A stretch of 64,000 bases of DNA from Mesorhizobium sp. NZP2298 (GCF_013170825.1 NZ_CP033365.1:4104001-4168000), one strand, 5' to 3'; shown: positions 19,252-28,377, numbered from the stretch's first letter. Translations and numbers: made by a program. The notes: generated from the letters alone by a model not told the origin.

Positions 19252-19755
19252 CTAGAGATCGGCCGGTGTCAGAAACGCTTCGAGATAACCTGCTTCCTGG
19301 GCTACCTTCGTCAGATCGTCCAGGAAGCGCACGACCGCCAGGCCCGAAGTCGGGAAACCATGATTGAGCGTTGCCCGCGCCGTGTCGTCGCCGTCGCCGG
19401 AGACCGCCATGGCAAGATCCTCCATCATCGGGTTGTGACCGATAACCAGCAGGGAACCCGGCCCGCCATGCTCCCGGATAAGGCGGAGATAGCCGGCCGC
19501 GTCTTCGCTGTAGAGCGTGTCGAAAAACAGGACCTTGCCGGTATCTGTCTGACCGGCCAGTCCTTCGAGCGTTTCCCTGGCGCGCCTGGCGTTGGAGCAC
19601 AATGTCAGGTCGGGGACATAGCCACGTGATCGCATGGCCGTGCCTATGATCTCGGCATCGGCGCGGCCCGATGCGTCGAGCGGGCGATCGAAATCGCGCA
19701 TGCCGGGCAGCGCCCAGCCGGCCTTGGCGTGTCGCAACAGATAGAGCCTGCTCAC
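19252..19755 (-). CDS. SixA-like histidine phosphatase (phosphoglycerate-mutase fold)
   Basis: 167 residues starting with GTG at 19755; GGAGG lies four bases upstream, which decides the start although the frame is open to 20040. The catalytic RHG-like motif is LLRHAKAG near residues 5-12, and the second histidine is in VIGHNPMMED. Short length and RHA instead of RHG match SixA, which dephosphorylates phosphohistidine on Hpt domains, or small broad-specificity phosphatases. A possible partner is the Hpt protein at 6548, but that is speculation. Confidence 0.85.
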   Translation of the reverse strand: MSRLYLLRHAKAGWALPGMRDFDRPLDASGRADAEIIGTAMRSRGYVPDLTLCSNARRARETLEGLAGQTDTGKVLFFDTLYSEDAAGYLRLIREHGGPGSLLVIGHNPMMEDLAMAVSGDGDDTARATLNHGFPTSGLAVVRFLDDLTKVAQEAGYLEAFLTPADL

Positions 19756-20029
19756 CCAACCTCCAGTGATGCCGAATGCCGAAGCCGCACCGCGATTAGC
19801 CACGAGAAGGGCGGTTCGCACAATGGTCCCGCGTCCTCCCACCAATGAATTGCATGGGCCGGATGGCAAAGGGTGGTTTCGCCTTAGCCATGGAATCGGC
19901 TGCGGCTCGCTTCGGCGGAGGCCGCCGGCGTACTTTAACAATTGCGTGAGTCGGTGGGCGATTGCGCTTGTGCAGGCGTCGACCGGCGAATATATAGGCG
20001 CCAAATTTGGGGCAGTTTGGGTGAGTCGA

Positions 20030-20446
20030 ATGAACGACATCGTTACCGCCGATTACGTACCCTCCGAAGACGAGCCGTTCATGAACGAACGGCAGAAATC
20101 CTACTTCCGCCTAAAGCTCGTCACTTGGAAAAATGACATACTGCGCGAAGCGCGCGAAACTCTCGAAATCCTTCAGCAAGAAAACGCCAACCACCCTGAC
20201 CTCGCCGACCGCGCCTCTTCGGAAACCGACCGCGCCATCGAGCTCAGGGCCCGCGATCGCCAGCGCAAGCTGATCTCGAAGATCGATTCGGCGCTACAGC
20301 GCATCGATGAAGGCACCTACGGCTATTGCGAGGAAACCGGCGAGCCTATCGCGCTGAAGCGGCTCGATGCGCGTCCGATCGCCACCTTGTCGATCGAGGC
20401 GCAGGAACGGCATGAGCGCCGCGAAAAAGTCTATCGCGACGACTGA
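20030..20446 (+). CDS. dksA: RNA polymerase-binding transcription factor DksA, zinc-ligand-poor
   Basis: 138 residues from ATG 20030 (MNDIVTADYVPSEDEPFMNERQ...). It has the coiled-coil secondary-channel domain with tip motif DxxDxA (Asp57, Asp60, Ala62) that acts with ppGpp on RNA polymerase. The zinc-finger region keeps only Cys100; the other three positions are Thr103, Ser121 and Ala124. Such one-cysteine DksA proteins are known in alphaproteobacteria and can be functional without zinc. A strong terminator follows at 20497. Confidence 0.93.
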   Translation: MNDIVTADYVPSEDEPFMNERQKSYFRLKLVTWKNDILREARETLEILQQENANHPDLADRASSETDRAIELRARDRQRKLISKIDSALQRIDEGTYGYCEETGEPIALKRLDARPIATLSIEAQERHERREKVYRDD

Positions 20447-20496
20447 CGCATTGCTTTGGGGCCGCGGTTCCGGGCAGCTACAACGAAGTTGATATC

Positions 20497-20526
20497 AAAA
20501 TGGCCGGGTTTCCCGGCCATTTTTCG
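20497..20526 (+). terminator. Rho-independent terminator of dksA
   Basis: AAAATGGCCGGG (20497-20508) pairs perfectly with CCCGGCCATTTT (20512-20523) around a TTT loop and ends in a run of T. It lies 50 bp beyond the dksA stop. The A/T symmetry means it could also end transcripts from the opposite strand, such as the FliO-like gene. Confidence 0.9.
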
Positions 20527-20601
20527 TTGGTGCTTGGCTGGCTAAAACCGGGCGACAGCGTACTCAACCTCGGCCAGGTCGCCGGCCGGCTCAGGCGCTT
20601 G

Positions 20602-21360
20602 TCATCTCTTCTGGCTTGAAAGTTCGCCCAGAAGCTTGGTCATTTCATCGTCGAGCGACTGCGGCGCCTTGGCTGCCGGTTTGCCCACCGGGCCGCCGGA
20701 GCGGGGCTGGTCCAGCGAAACCTCGAGTTCCTTCATCAGCGTATCGTCGATGCTGTCCTGCCTTGGCGGCGGTGGCGGCGCGTGCCTGACGGCATTGGCG
20801 TTGGCGGAGCCGTAGGCAGGCAGTGGCGTGTCGTTGGCCGACTGATAGGTTTGCGCCGCCGGCTTCGGTGCGGGCGCCGGGGTTGGCGGTGGTGCGGCCG
20901 GGCGCTGGCGGGCAGGCGCTGGTGCAGCGGTCACCGGCTGTGGAGGCGGTGCGGGGCGAGCCGGTGCGGGAGCCGGCTGCGGCGGACGCGATTTTGCTGC
21001 CGGGGCCGTGGCGGCCGGGACGGGCTGCAGGCCGCCATCTCCGGTCAGCGCCGGACGGCGGGGCGCGGCCAGACGGATGTCGCGTTCGACGACGACATCG
21101 GTCGGGCCGCCGATCAGAAGCAGATGCTCGATGTCGTCGCGGCGCACCAGCACCAGCCGTCGATGGCTGTCGACGGCCGTGGCGTCCATGACGGCAAGCC
21201 GGGTCTTGCGGTTCCGTCCACCGGCGACAAACGTACCGAAGGTCAGGTTGCGCACGAGCCTGATGATGACGAGCACGATGACCAGCAGGATCAGCGCCGC
21301 GAAAGTCCACAGGAGTGCCGCCGCATAACCAGGGCCCGCCACGCTATCCAGCCACTGCAT
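20602..21360 (-). CDS. FliO/MopB-like membrane protein with long Pro/Ala-rich tail
   Basis: 252 residues. A single N-terminal membrane segment (about residues 12-38) is followed by a short cytoplasmic domain typical of FliO (TRLAVMDATAVDSHRRLVLVRRDDIEHLLLIGG, about residues 53-85), then about 130 residues of Pro/Ala/Gln-rich linker and a short C-terminal amphipathic stretch LDDEMTKLLGEL. FliO helps assemble the flagellar export gate, but no other flagellar gene is here, and similar proteins occur away from flagellar clusters in rhizobia. Treat the flagellar role as tentative. Confidence 0.7.
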   Translation of the reverse strand: MQWLDSVAGPGYAAALLWTFAALILLVIVLVIIRLVRNLTFGTFVAGGRNRKTRLAVMDATAVDSHRRLVLVRRDDIEHLLLIGGPTDVVVERDIRLAAPRRPALTGDGGLQPVPAATAPAAKSRPPQPAPAPARPAPPPQPVTAAPAPARQRPAAPPPTPAPAPKPAAQTYQSANDTPLPAYGSANANAVRHAPPPPPRQDSIDDTLMKELEVSLDQPRSGGPVGKPAAKAPQSLDDEMTKLLGELSSQKR

Positions 21361-21538
21361 TGGTTTCCCCTGATCGGTTTGGAAAGTGACGCGACACTAG
21401 ACCGTTGCGGCTGGCCACCGCAAGTTGCCTTTCACGCGTCGTGAACAGCTTGAAACACTCTACGGCCGGCCGGCATCATTTTTATCTGACATTTGCCGCC
21501 CGGGCCTTTTCCGGACTAGGAGAATGTGATTCAACCGG

Positions 21539-21646
21539 CTAAAGCGCGTCGCGCTGAAACGGATTCATGCGACGCGCTTCAGGTCCTTGTGTTTCGTGCA
21601 TGTCGTTTTCCCAAAACCGAAGTCACTTTTGGGCGACATGCATTAG
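21539..21646 (+). repeat. Dispersed palindromic repeat, family A, copy 1
   Basis: Begins CTAAAGCGCGTCGCGCTGAA and ends TTGGGCGACATGCATTAG. Internal inverted segments are AGCGCGTCGC...GCGACGCGCT (about 21542-21578) and GCATGTCG...CGACATGC (about 21598-21642), so two hairpins are possible. It ends 41 bp before the cckA start codon. Copies 2 and 3 lie at 24261 and 50709 in the same orientation. Confidence 0.8.
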
Positions 21647-21687
21647 GGGCGGGTGTCGGAACAGCGGACTTCACGAGCAGGGGGCAT

Positions 21688-24264
21688 ATGGCCAAGGAAG
21701 CGCGCGGCGATTTCTATCCGGTACCGATCGTCGACCAGAACACGCGACCGGGCGCGGTCACCCGGCTCATCACCTTCATCGTCGTTCTGACGGGGGCCGC
21801 GATCGTCTTCGGCCTGTTCCGCGAGCGCCTCGGCGATCCGTTCCTGCTCGGCATGCTGGGCGTGCTGGCGATGATCGGCGTCGGCTTCCTGTTCGCGACC
21901 GCGATCGGCTTCGTACAGGTCACGCCGCGCTCGACCGGCGATGAACTGTCCAAGGCTTTCGTCGATTCGATGTCGCAAGGCCTGCTGGTGACGGACACCA
22001 AGGGCCGCGTCGTCTACGCCAACCGCGCCTATGCCGACATGACCGGAGCCTCCTCGGCGGCCGACCTGAAGACGGTCGAAGGGCTGCTTTCGGATGTTCC
22101 CGAGGCTTCGGTGACCATTTACCGGCTGGCCTCCGGCCTGCGTGACGGCCAGCCCGGCGACGGCGAGTTCCGGCTCGCCCAATCGATCCGGCCCGGCGCC
22201 GAACAGGGTGCCCGCTGGTATAGGGCGCGCGCCCGAACCTTCAGCGTTCCGGGCCAGCGGCTGCCGATGCTGGCCTGGCAACTCGCCGACATTTCGCAGG
22301 AACGGGCCGAGCAGGAGCGCTTCTTCCTCGACCTGCAGAAAGCCATCGACCATCTCGACCACGCCCCGGCCGGTTTCTTTTCCGCGGACCAGGACGGCCG
22401 TGTCACCTACATCAACGCCACCCTCGCGGAATGGCTCGGCATTGATCTCGCCAGTTTCACGCCCGGCGCCGTGACCTTGCCGGATATCGTTGCCGGTGAC
22501 GGCATGGCGCTGGTGCGCTCGGTCAAGGCCGATCCCGGCACGACGCGCAACGCGGTCATCGATCTCGACCTGACAACGATGACGGGAGAGGCGCTGCCGG
22601 TGCGTTTCATGCATCGCGTTTCGGCCAGCCGCGAAGGTGTCGGCGGCCCGACGCGCACGATCGTGCTCAACCGCACGCAGGGCGAGGATGCGTCGGCCGA
22701 TCTGCGTGCTTCGGAAGTGCGCTTCACCCGATTCTTCAATTCGACGCCGATGGCGATCGCGGGTGTCGATGCCAACGGGCGCATCCTGCGTACCAATGCG
22801 CCCTTCCTGTCGCTGTTTTCCTCGGTCGTCGACCGGGACGCCGTGGATCGCCGCGTGCGGCTCGATACGGTGATCCATGAGCGCGACCGGCCGGCCTTTG
22901 CCGCCGCCTTCGAGAAAGCCCGCCAGCGGCAGGCCGACATCGAACCGATCGACACTGTGCTTCCCGGCAATGAAGAGCGGCATATCCGGTTTTACGTCAA
23001 CGCCGTCGCCGATGGCACCGGCGGCGAGGGCGCCGAGGAATCGGCCATCGTCTACGCCGTCGAGACGACCGAGCAGAAGGCGCTCGAAGGGCAGATGGCG
23101 CAAAGCCAGAAAATGCAGGCGGTTGGCCAACTCGCCGGCGGCATCGCCCACGATTTCAACAATGTGCTGACCGCCATCATCATGGCGTCGGACCTGCTCC
23201 TGACCAATCACCGGCCGTCGGACCCGTCCTTCCCCGACATCATGAACATCAAGCAGAACGCCAACCGGGCCGCTTCTCTGGTCAGGCAGTTGCTGGCTTT
23301 CTCGCGCAAGCAGACGCTGCGGCCCGAGGTGCTGAACCTGACCGACGTGCTTGCCGATCTCAGGATGCTGCTTGCCCGCCTCGTGGGCAACGACATCAAG
23401 CTGAAGGTCGACCACGGCCGTGACCTGTGGCCGGTCAAGGTCGATATCGGCCAGTTCGAGCAGGTGGTGGTCAACCTGGCGGTCAATGCGCGCGACGCGA
23501 TGCCGGCCGGCGGCGATCTCACCGTGCGCACCCGCAACGTGACCGCCGAGGAGTGCAAGACCTTCCCCTACCGCGAACTCGTCGCCGCCGACTACGTCGT
23601 GGTCGAAGTCGAGGATACCGGCAGCGGCATCGCGCCTGATGTGCTGAAGAAGATCTTCGAGCCGTTCTTCACCACCAAGGAGGTCGGCAAGGGCACGGGC
23701 CTTGGCCTGTCCATGGTCTACGGCATCATCAAGCAGACCGGCGGCTTCATTTTCTGCGATTCCGAGGTAGGCAAGGGGTCGACCTTCCGCATCTTCCTGC
23801 CGCGTCACATCGCGGAAGCGAAAAAGGCAGCCGAGCCCGGGGAGGCGCCGAGCGCCGCGCCGGTCAAGCCGGTCGACAGCACCAAGGACCTGTCCGGGTC
23901 GGCCACGGTCCTGCTGGTCGAGGACGAGGACGCCGTGCGCATGGGCGGCGTGCGAGCACTGACCTCGCGCGGCTATACCGTGCACGAGGCATCATCCGGC
24001 GTCGAGGCGCTGGAAGTGTTCGAAGCACTGGGCGGCAAGGTCGACATCGTCGTCTCGGACGTGGTGATGCCCGAAATGGACGGGCCGACCCTGCTTGGCG
24101 AATTGCGCAAGCGCCAGCCCGACATCAAGTTCGTCTTCGTGTCGGGATATGCCGAGGACGCATTCGCCAGGAACCTGCCGGCCGAGGCGCATTTCGGCTT
24201 CCTGCCGAAGCCGTTCTCGCTCAAGCAACTGGCAACGATCGTCAAGGACATGCTTGAGTCCTAG
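21688..24264 (+). CDS. cckA: Hybrid sensor histidine kinase CckA
   Basis: 858 residues from ATG 21688, with GGGGG shortly upstream. Two membrane segments (about 25-45 and 52-77) precede two or three PAS-like domains (about 85-470), a HisKA domain with phospho-acceptor His488 in [12 protein letters not shown], a HATPase_c domain with [12 protein letters not shown], and a C-terminal receiver with phospho-acceptor Asp791 in [12 protein letters not shown]. This is the CckA architecture, the kinase/phosphatase that feeds ChpT and CtrA/CpdR in the alphaproteobacterial cell cycle. The gene is bracketed by direct repeats; its TAG stop is the start of the downstream one. Confidence 0.93.
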   Translation: MAKEARGDFYPVPIVDQNTRPGAVTRLITFIVVLTGAAIVFGLFRERLGDPFLLGMLGVLAMIGVGFLFATAIGFVQVTPRSTGDELSKAFVDSMSQGLLVTDTKGRVVYANRAYADMTGASSAADLKTVEGLLSDVPEASVTIYRLASGLRDGQPGDGEFRLAQSIRPGAEQGARWYRARARTFSVPGQRLPMLAWQLADISQERAEQERFFLDLQKAIDHLDHAPAGFFSADQDGRVTYINATLAEWLGIDLASFTPGAVTLPDIVAGDGMALVRSVKADPGTTRNAVIDLDLTTMTGEALPVRFMHRVSASREGVGGPTRTIVLNRTQGEDASADLRASEVRFTRFFNSTPMAIAGVDANGRILRTNAPFLSLFSSVVDRDAVDRRVRLDTVIHERDRPAFAAAFEKARQRQADIEPIDTVLPGNEERHIRFYVNAVADGTGGEGAEESAIVYAVETTEQKALEGQMAQSQKMQAVGQLAGGIAHDFNNVLTAIIMASDLLLTNHRPSDPSFPDIMNIKQNANRAASLVRQLLAFSRKQTLRPEVLNLTDVLADLRMLLARLVGNDIKLKVDHGRDLWPVKVDIGQFEQVVVNLAVNARDAMPAGGDLTVRTRNVTAEECKTFPYRELVAADYVVVEVEDTGSGIAPDVLKKIFEPFFTTKEVGKGTGLGLSMVYGIIKQTGGFIFCDSEVGKGSTFRIFLPRHIAEAKKAAEPGEAPSAAPVKPVDSTKDLSGSATVLLVEDEDAVRMGGVRALTSRGYTVHEASSGVEALEVFEALGGKVDIVVSDVVMPEMDGPTLLGELRKRQPDIKFVFVSGYAEDAFARNLPAEAHFGFLPKPFSLKQLATIVKDMLES

Positions 24265-24366
24265 AGCGCCTCACGTTGAAACGGATCCATGCGCCGCGCT
24301 TCAGGTCTTTGCTTTTGTGCATGGCGTTCGCCCAAACGGAGGGCGCTTTTGGGCGACATGCATTAG
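24261..24366 (+). repeat. Dispersed palindromic repeat, family A, copy 2
   Basis: Starts CTAGAGCGCC, of which TAG at 24262-24264 is the cckA stop codon, and ends TTGGGCGACATGCATTAG, identical over that segment to copy 1. The middle (GAAACGGATCCATGCG...CTTCAGGTC.TTG) is clearly homologous. Same orientation as the copy upstream of cckA. Confidence 0.8.
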
Positions 24367-24452
24367 GCGCTTCCGCTTCTCTGCCCTTGCGCAACGCCCT
24401 CACAACGCCATGATTGCGGGTGAAGGAGCAAGCGGGCTTGGGGGAGCAACTG

Positions 24453-25166
24453 TTGACGCCACACATCGAAGCGCGCAGAGGCGATTATGCCGACACGGTG
24501 CTGTTACCGGGTGATCCGCAGCGCGCCGAATGGATGGCGCGGACATTTCTGGAAGCGCCACGCTGCGTCAATAGCCGGCGGGGTACTCTCGGCTTTACCG
24601 GCCTGTTTCGCGGCAGGCCCATCAGCATTCAGGCGACGGGTATCGGTGTTTCATCATTCCTGATTTATGCTCATGAATTACTTGACTATTATGGCGTAAG
24701 AACGCTGATCCGCACCGGTACCTGCGGTAGCCTGAGCGCCAAGGTAAAGCTGCGCAGCCTTGTCATTTCGCAATCGGTTCGGCCCGAAAGCGCTCAAAGC
24801 GGTCAAGTCTTCGGCCTTTACGGAACCGCTGCCGGTCCGGATCCGACGCTGCTGGCCCGTGCCTTGGCCAAGGCGGCCGAACTCGGCGTTGAACATCACG
24901 CCGGCCTGACACTTTGCAGCGACATCTTCCACCACCCGGACGGTCGCACCCGATTTGCGGAGGCCCAGGCGGCAGGCGCGCTGGCGGTGGACATGGAAAC
25001 CAGCGCGCTTTACCGAATCGCCAGGCATTTCGGAGTCAGTGCACTGTCGATCTGCACGGTGGTCGACAATATCGAGACCGGTGAGCTGACCGACTATTCA
25101 GAACGTCAGCAGCTTTTCACGGACATGACCCGGCTGGCGCTCGAAATCGCTGGGGACGGTCGCTAG
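24453..25166 (+). CDS. deoD: Purine-nucleoside phosphorylase, DeoD type
   Basis: 237 residues if translation starts at TTG 24453, which has GGGGGAG about six bases ahead and gives MTPHIEARRGDYADTV, matching the family N-terminus and usual length (about 239). The open frame extends to 24414. It splits purine nucleosides with phosphate, for salvage. LLPGDPQRAEW, GTGIGVSS-like ATGIGVSSFLIYAHEL, and the C-terminal ALAVDMETSALY (ribose/purine-binding Glu) are visible. Its stop TAG overlaps the convergent gene's stop within one CTAG. Confidence 0.92.
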   Translation: MTPHIEARRGDYADTVLLPGDPQRAEWMARTFLEAPRCVNSRRGTLGFTGLFRGRPISIQATGIGVSSFLIYAHELLDYYGVRTLIRTGTCGSLSAKVKLRSLVISQSVRPESAQSGQVFGLYGTAAGPDPTLLARALAKAAELGVEHHAGLTLCSDIFHHPDGRTRFAEAQAAGALAVDMETSALYRIARHFGVSALSICTVVDNIETGELTDYSERQQLFTDMTRLALEIAGDGR

Positions 25167-25468
25167 GCCGCTTCTCGCTTAGGCGCCATCCGCTCGTCCA
25201 GGTCGGGCCGATGGCCGCGCAGATAGAGCGCGCAGGTCGTGCGCAGCATGGACGCGAAATTGGGGATTTCGCCGTTGATCTCGATGGCTTCGTCGTACAG
25301 CTTCGAGATGAATTTGGGCGTGGTTAGGTTCTGGCTTTCGGCGATTTCGTCAAGCAGGGCCCAGAACGTCGCCTCGAGCTGGATGCTGGTCGAATGTCCA
25401 TCAATGCGGATCGACCGGTTGATCTGACGATAGCCTTCCGGATCCTGTGCGGCAAAGACTCTGCACAT
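25163..25468 (-). CDS. Ribbon-helix-helix domain protein
   Basis: 101 residues. NRSIRIDGHSTSIQLEATFWALLDEIA (about residues 17-43) fits the ribbon-helix-helix family with a beta strand followed by two helices (RHH_4 type), common in rhizobia. Probably a small DNA-binding regulator, but the target is unknown. It is convergent with deoD, sharing CTAG at 25163-25166, and divergent from the VOC gene at 25681. Confidence 0.78.
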   Translation of the reverse strand: MCRVFAAQDPEGYRQINRSIRIDGHSTSIQLEATFWALLDEIAESQNLTTPKFISKLYDEAIEINGEIPNFASMLRTTCALYLRGHRPDLDERMAPKREAA

Positions 25469-25680
25469 CGTTTCCTCCCGTTTTTGTTGGTCTTGGGTGC
25501 CGACTCAGTGGCCGACGCCTCTTTTGACACTGCCTGCGGTTTCATCTTCGACCGGACGGCCGACAACGGCAATCAGACTTTCGTCCTTAGATGAAGCGAC
25601 ACTACCGTTTCTCCTATTCTACACGTGGTAATCGGCTGCCACCACCTTTCTTCGCCGGCGCGCATAATCACTTCTAAAGC

Positions 25681-26097
25681 ATGAAAGCTGCGGAGTCTGA
25701 TTTGGCGAAGGCGATTCACACCATGATCCGGGTTCTCGACGAGGCCCGGTCCATCGATTTCTACACCAAGGCCTTCAGCCTTGAGGTCGCCCAGCGACTG
25801 GATTTTGAGACGTTCACGCTGATCTATCTCAGCAATGCCGATACCCCTTTCGAAGTGGAATTGACCGTCAACAAGGGGCGGCAGGAGCCTTATGCGCTTG
25901 GCGACGGCTATGGTCACCTCGCGGTGTCGGTCGCCGATCTCGACGGCGAACACGATCGGCTCGGCGCGCTCGGCCTCAATCCGAAGAAGATCGTCGAGTT
26001 CAACCATGACGGGTCGCTCATCGCCCGCTTCTTCTTCATCGAGGATCCCGACGGTTACAAGATCGAGGTCCTGCAGCGTGGAGGGCGCTTCCAATAG
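25681..26097 (+). CDS. Glyoxalase I-like (VOC) metalloprotein, lactoylglutathione lyase type
   Basis: 138 residues in two beta-alpha-beta modules. The four expected metal ligands are present: His in AIHTMIRVLD, Glu in FEVELTV, His in GYGHLAVSV and Glu in YKIEVLQ. This is the GloA arrangement, converting methylglyoxal-glutathione hemithioacetal to lactoylglutathione. The sequence starts with about 10 extra residues compared with many GloA proteins. The next gene downstream is a Tat-exported dehydrogenase subunit 79 bp on, separated by two tandem hairpins. Confidence 0.86.
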   Translation: MKAAESDLAKAIHTMIRVLDEARSIDFYTKAFSLEVAQRLDFETFTLIYLSNADTPFEVELTVNKGRQEPYALGDGYGHLAVSVADLDGEHDRLGALGLNPKKIVEFNHDGSLIARFFFIEDPDGYKIEVLQRGGRFQ

Positions 26098-26108
26098 GGG
26101 ACAACCAG

Positions 26109-26152
26109 CCGCGCGCAACGCGCGGCGCCAGCAACGGCACCCCAAGGGGTGC
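26109..26152 (+). promoter_or_regulatory. Two tandem perfect hairpins upstream of dehydrogenase genes
   Basis: CCGCGCG (26109-26115) pairs with CGCGCGG (26119-26125), and GCACCCC (26137-26143) pairs with GGGGTGC (26146-26152). Neither is followed by a T-run. They occupy the gap between the glyoxalase-like gene and the ribosome binding site GGGAGGAA of the next gene, so they may stabilise or partially terminate the transcript. No known riboswitch is recognised. Confidence 0.4.
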
Positions 26153-26175
26153 GAACAGCAAGCAGGGAGGAAACT

Positions 26176-26706
26176 ATGGTCACGATTTATGAGAGGAAGC
26201 CTGGCCTGTCACGGCGCGAGCTTCTCAAACGCGGCGGCGTCGGTGCGCTGCTTGTCATTTCAGGCAGCGCCATCATCAGCCCTGAGCACGCCTGGGGCTT
26301 GGAAACCTCGGCGCTGAAGCCCGAGACGATGGCGACGCTGATCCAGGTGGCGCGCGACATCTATCCGCACGACCAGGTGCCGGACAAATATTACGCCATC
26401 GCCGTCAAGGGCCATGACGAGACAGCCGCCAAGGATCCCGCTCACAAGGAACTGATCGAGAAGGGCATTGCCGAGCTCGACAAGAAGGCCGGCAAGGGCG
26501 GTTATCGCGGGCTCGGCTGGGAGGAGCAGCGTGTGGCGCTGCTCACCGAGATAGAGAAGACGCCTTTCTTCCAGACGGTGCGCGGCGGTCTCGTCGTCAG
26601 TCTCTACAACCAGAAAGAGGTATGGCCGATCTTCGGCTATGAGGGCGAGTCCTACTCCAAGGGCGGCTACATCGCGCGCGGTTTCAACGACATCGAGTGG
26701 CTCTGA
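26176..26706 (+). CDS. Tat-exported gluconate 2-dehydrogenase subunit 3-like protein
   Basis: 176 residues from ATG 26176 behind GGGAGGAA. The N-terminus has a twin-arginine signal SRRELLKRGG followed by a hydrophobic stretch. The body resembles the small (gamma) subunit of FAD-dependent gluconate/glucose dehydrogenases, which acts as the Tat hitch-hiker chaperone exporting the catalytic subunit. The catalytic subunit gene lies 48 bp downstream. It probably works in the periplasm with that partner. Confidence 0.83.
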   Translation: MVTIYERKPGLSRRELLKRGGVGALLVISGSAIISPEHAWGLETSALKPETMATLIQVARDIYPHDQVPDKYYAIAVKGHDETAAKDPAHKELIEKGIAELDKKAGKGGYRGLGWEEQRVALLTEIEKTPFFQTVRGGLVVSLYNQKEVWPIFGYEGESYSKGGYIARGFNDIEWL

Positions 26707-26754
26707 GCCACTCTGTCCGCAACCGCTTTTTGACCGATCTCATGGGAGGAAACC

Positions 26755-28326
26755 ATGGCAACACAATTTGATCTCAAGAACGACGGCGTGGTCGTCATCA
26801 TCGGCTCGGGCGCCGGCGGCGGCACGCTCGGCAACGAACTGGCCCAGAAGGGCATAGACGTCGTCATCCTCGAGGCGGGCGCCCGTCACGAGTATGAGGA
26901 CTTCATCAACGACGAATGGGATTCGTTCGCCCAACTCGCCTGGAAGGACAAGCGCACCACATCGGGTGACTGGCGCGTGGCGAAGGATTTTCCCAACCTG
27001 CCGGCCTGGATCGTCAAATCGGTCGGCGGCTCGACGACGCACTGGGCCGGGGCCTCGCTTCGCTTCCAGGAGCACGAGTTCAAGACGGCGACCACCTACG
27101 GCAAGGTGAAGGGTGCGAACCTCCTCGATTGGCCGGTGACGCTGGCCGAAATGGAGCCGTACTACGCCAAGGCGGAAGCCAAGATGGGCGTCACAGGCAC
27201 CAATGACTGGCCGCGCCTGCCGGGCAACAACAACTTCAAGGTTCTCAAGGCGGGCGCCGACAAGCTCGGCTACAAGGAATGCCATACGGGCAACATGGCG
27301 ATCAACTCCGTCGAACGCGACGACCGCAACTCCTGCCAGCAGACCGGCTTCTGCTTCCAGGGCTGCAAATGGGGCGCCAAATGGTCGACGCTCTACACCG
27401 AAATCCCCAAGGGCGAGGCGACAGGCCATCTTGAAGTCCGACCGAACGCCATGGTGATCAAGATCAACCATGATGCGTCGGGAAAGGTGACGGGTGTCGT
27501 CTATGCCGACAAAGACGGCAAGCTGCAGGAGCAGAAGGCTCGCATCGTCGCGGTGGCCGGCAACTCGATCGAAAGCCCGCGCCTGCTGCTCAATTCCGAA
27601 TCGAGCAAATTCCCGCATGGCCTGGCCAACTCCTCAGGGCAGGTGGGCAAGAACTACATGCGCCACACCACGGGCTCGGTCTACGCGATCTTCGACAAGC
27701 CGGTGCATATGTATCGCGGCACCACCATGGCCGGCATCATCCGCGACGAGGCGCGGCATGATCCGTCACGTGGCTTCGTCGGCGGCTATGAGTTCGAGAC
27801 GCTCTCCCTCGGCCTGCCGTTCATGGCGGCGTTCCTGAACCCAGGCGGCTGGGGGCGCTCCTTCACCACGGCGCTCGACCATTATGACCACATGGCCGGC
27901 CTGTGGATTGTCGGCGAAGACATGCCGCGCGAGGAAAACCGCATCACACTGCATGCCGACGAAAAAGACGAACATGGCATGCCGATCGCCGACGTGCATT
28001 TCGATGACCATCCCAATGACACGGCGATGCGCGACCACGCCTACAAGCAGGCCTCGGCGCTCTACGCGGCGGTCGGCGCAACGCGCACCTTCCCGACGCC
28101 GCCCTATCCCTCGACCCACAATCTCGGCACCAACCGGATGAGCGAGAAGGCGGCCGATGGTGTCGTCAACAAGCATGGCCAGACGCACGACATCAAGAAC
28201 CTGTTCGTGTCGGACGGCAGCCAGTTCACGACAGGTGCCGCGGAAAACCCGACCTTGACCATCGTGTCGCTGGCGATCCGCCAGGCCGACTACATCGCCG
28301 CCCAGATGTCGGCCAAGACCATCTAA
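26755..28326 (+). CDS. GMC-family FAD-dependent dehydrogenase catalytic subunit
   Basis: 523 residues: Rossmann FAD-binding GSGAGGGTLG near residues 17-26, a GMC-type SVGGSTTHWAGASLRF, and a C-terminal GTNRM/NLFVSDGSQF/AAENPTLT region. No own signal peptide; export is expected through the Tat partner upstream. Near residues 189-199 it has C-x5-C-x3-C (CQQTGFCFQGC), a spacing like the iron-sulfur cluster site reported in Burkholderia FAD-glucose dehydrogenase. No cytochrome c subunit gene follows; a terminator comes directly after the gene. Substrate is a sugar or sugar acid by family, not determined here. Confidence 0.86.
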   Translation: MATQFDLKNDGVVVIIGSGAGGGTLGNELAQKGIDVVILEAGARHEYEDFINDEWDSFAQLAWKDKRTTSGDWRVAKDFPNLPAWIVKSVGGSTTHWAGASLRFQEHEFKTATTYGKVKGANLLDWPVTLAEMEPYYAKAEAKMGVTGTNDWPRLPGNNNFKVLKAGADKLGYKECHTGNMAINSVERDDRNSCQQTGFCFQGCKWGAKWSTLYTEIPKGEATGHLEVRPNAMVIKINHDASGKVTGVVYADKDGKLQEQKARIVAVAGNSIESPRLLLNSESSKFPHGLANSSGQVGKNYMRHTTGSVYAIFDKPVHMYRGTTMAGIIRDEARHDPSRGFVGGYEFETLSLGLPFMAAFLNPGGWGRSFTTALDHYDHMAGLWIVGEDMPREENRITLHADEKDEHGMPIADVHFDDHPNDTAMRDHAYKQASALYAAVGATRTFPTPPYPSTHNLGTNRMSEKAADGVVNKHGQTHDIKNLFVSDGSQFTTGAAENPTLTIVSLAIRQADYIAAQMSAKTI

Positions 28327-28343
28327 CCTCCCGACTGCCTGCT

Positions 28344-28377
28344 GGCGCGGAACCTGACCGGGTTCCGCGCCTTTTTT
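28344..28377 (+). terminator. Rho-independent terminator after GMC dehydrogenase
   Basis: GGCGCGGAACC (28344-28354) pairs with GGTTCCGCGCC (28361-28371) around TGACCG, followed by seven T. It lies 18 bp past the stop and ends the two-gene dehydrogenase transcript. Confidence 0.92.

Noticed and set aside
21643..23985. A 780-codon frame antisense to cckA
   Set aside because: Composition is that of a reverse-frame shadow (His/Arg/Asp/Gly rich, no hydrophobic core), and cckA is unmistakable on the other strand.
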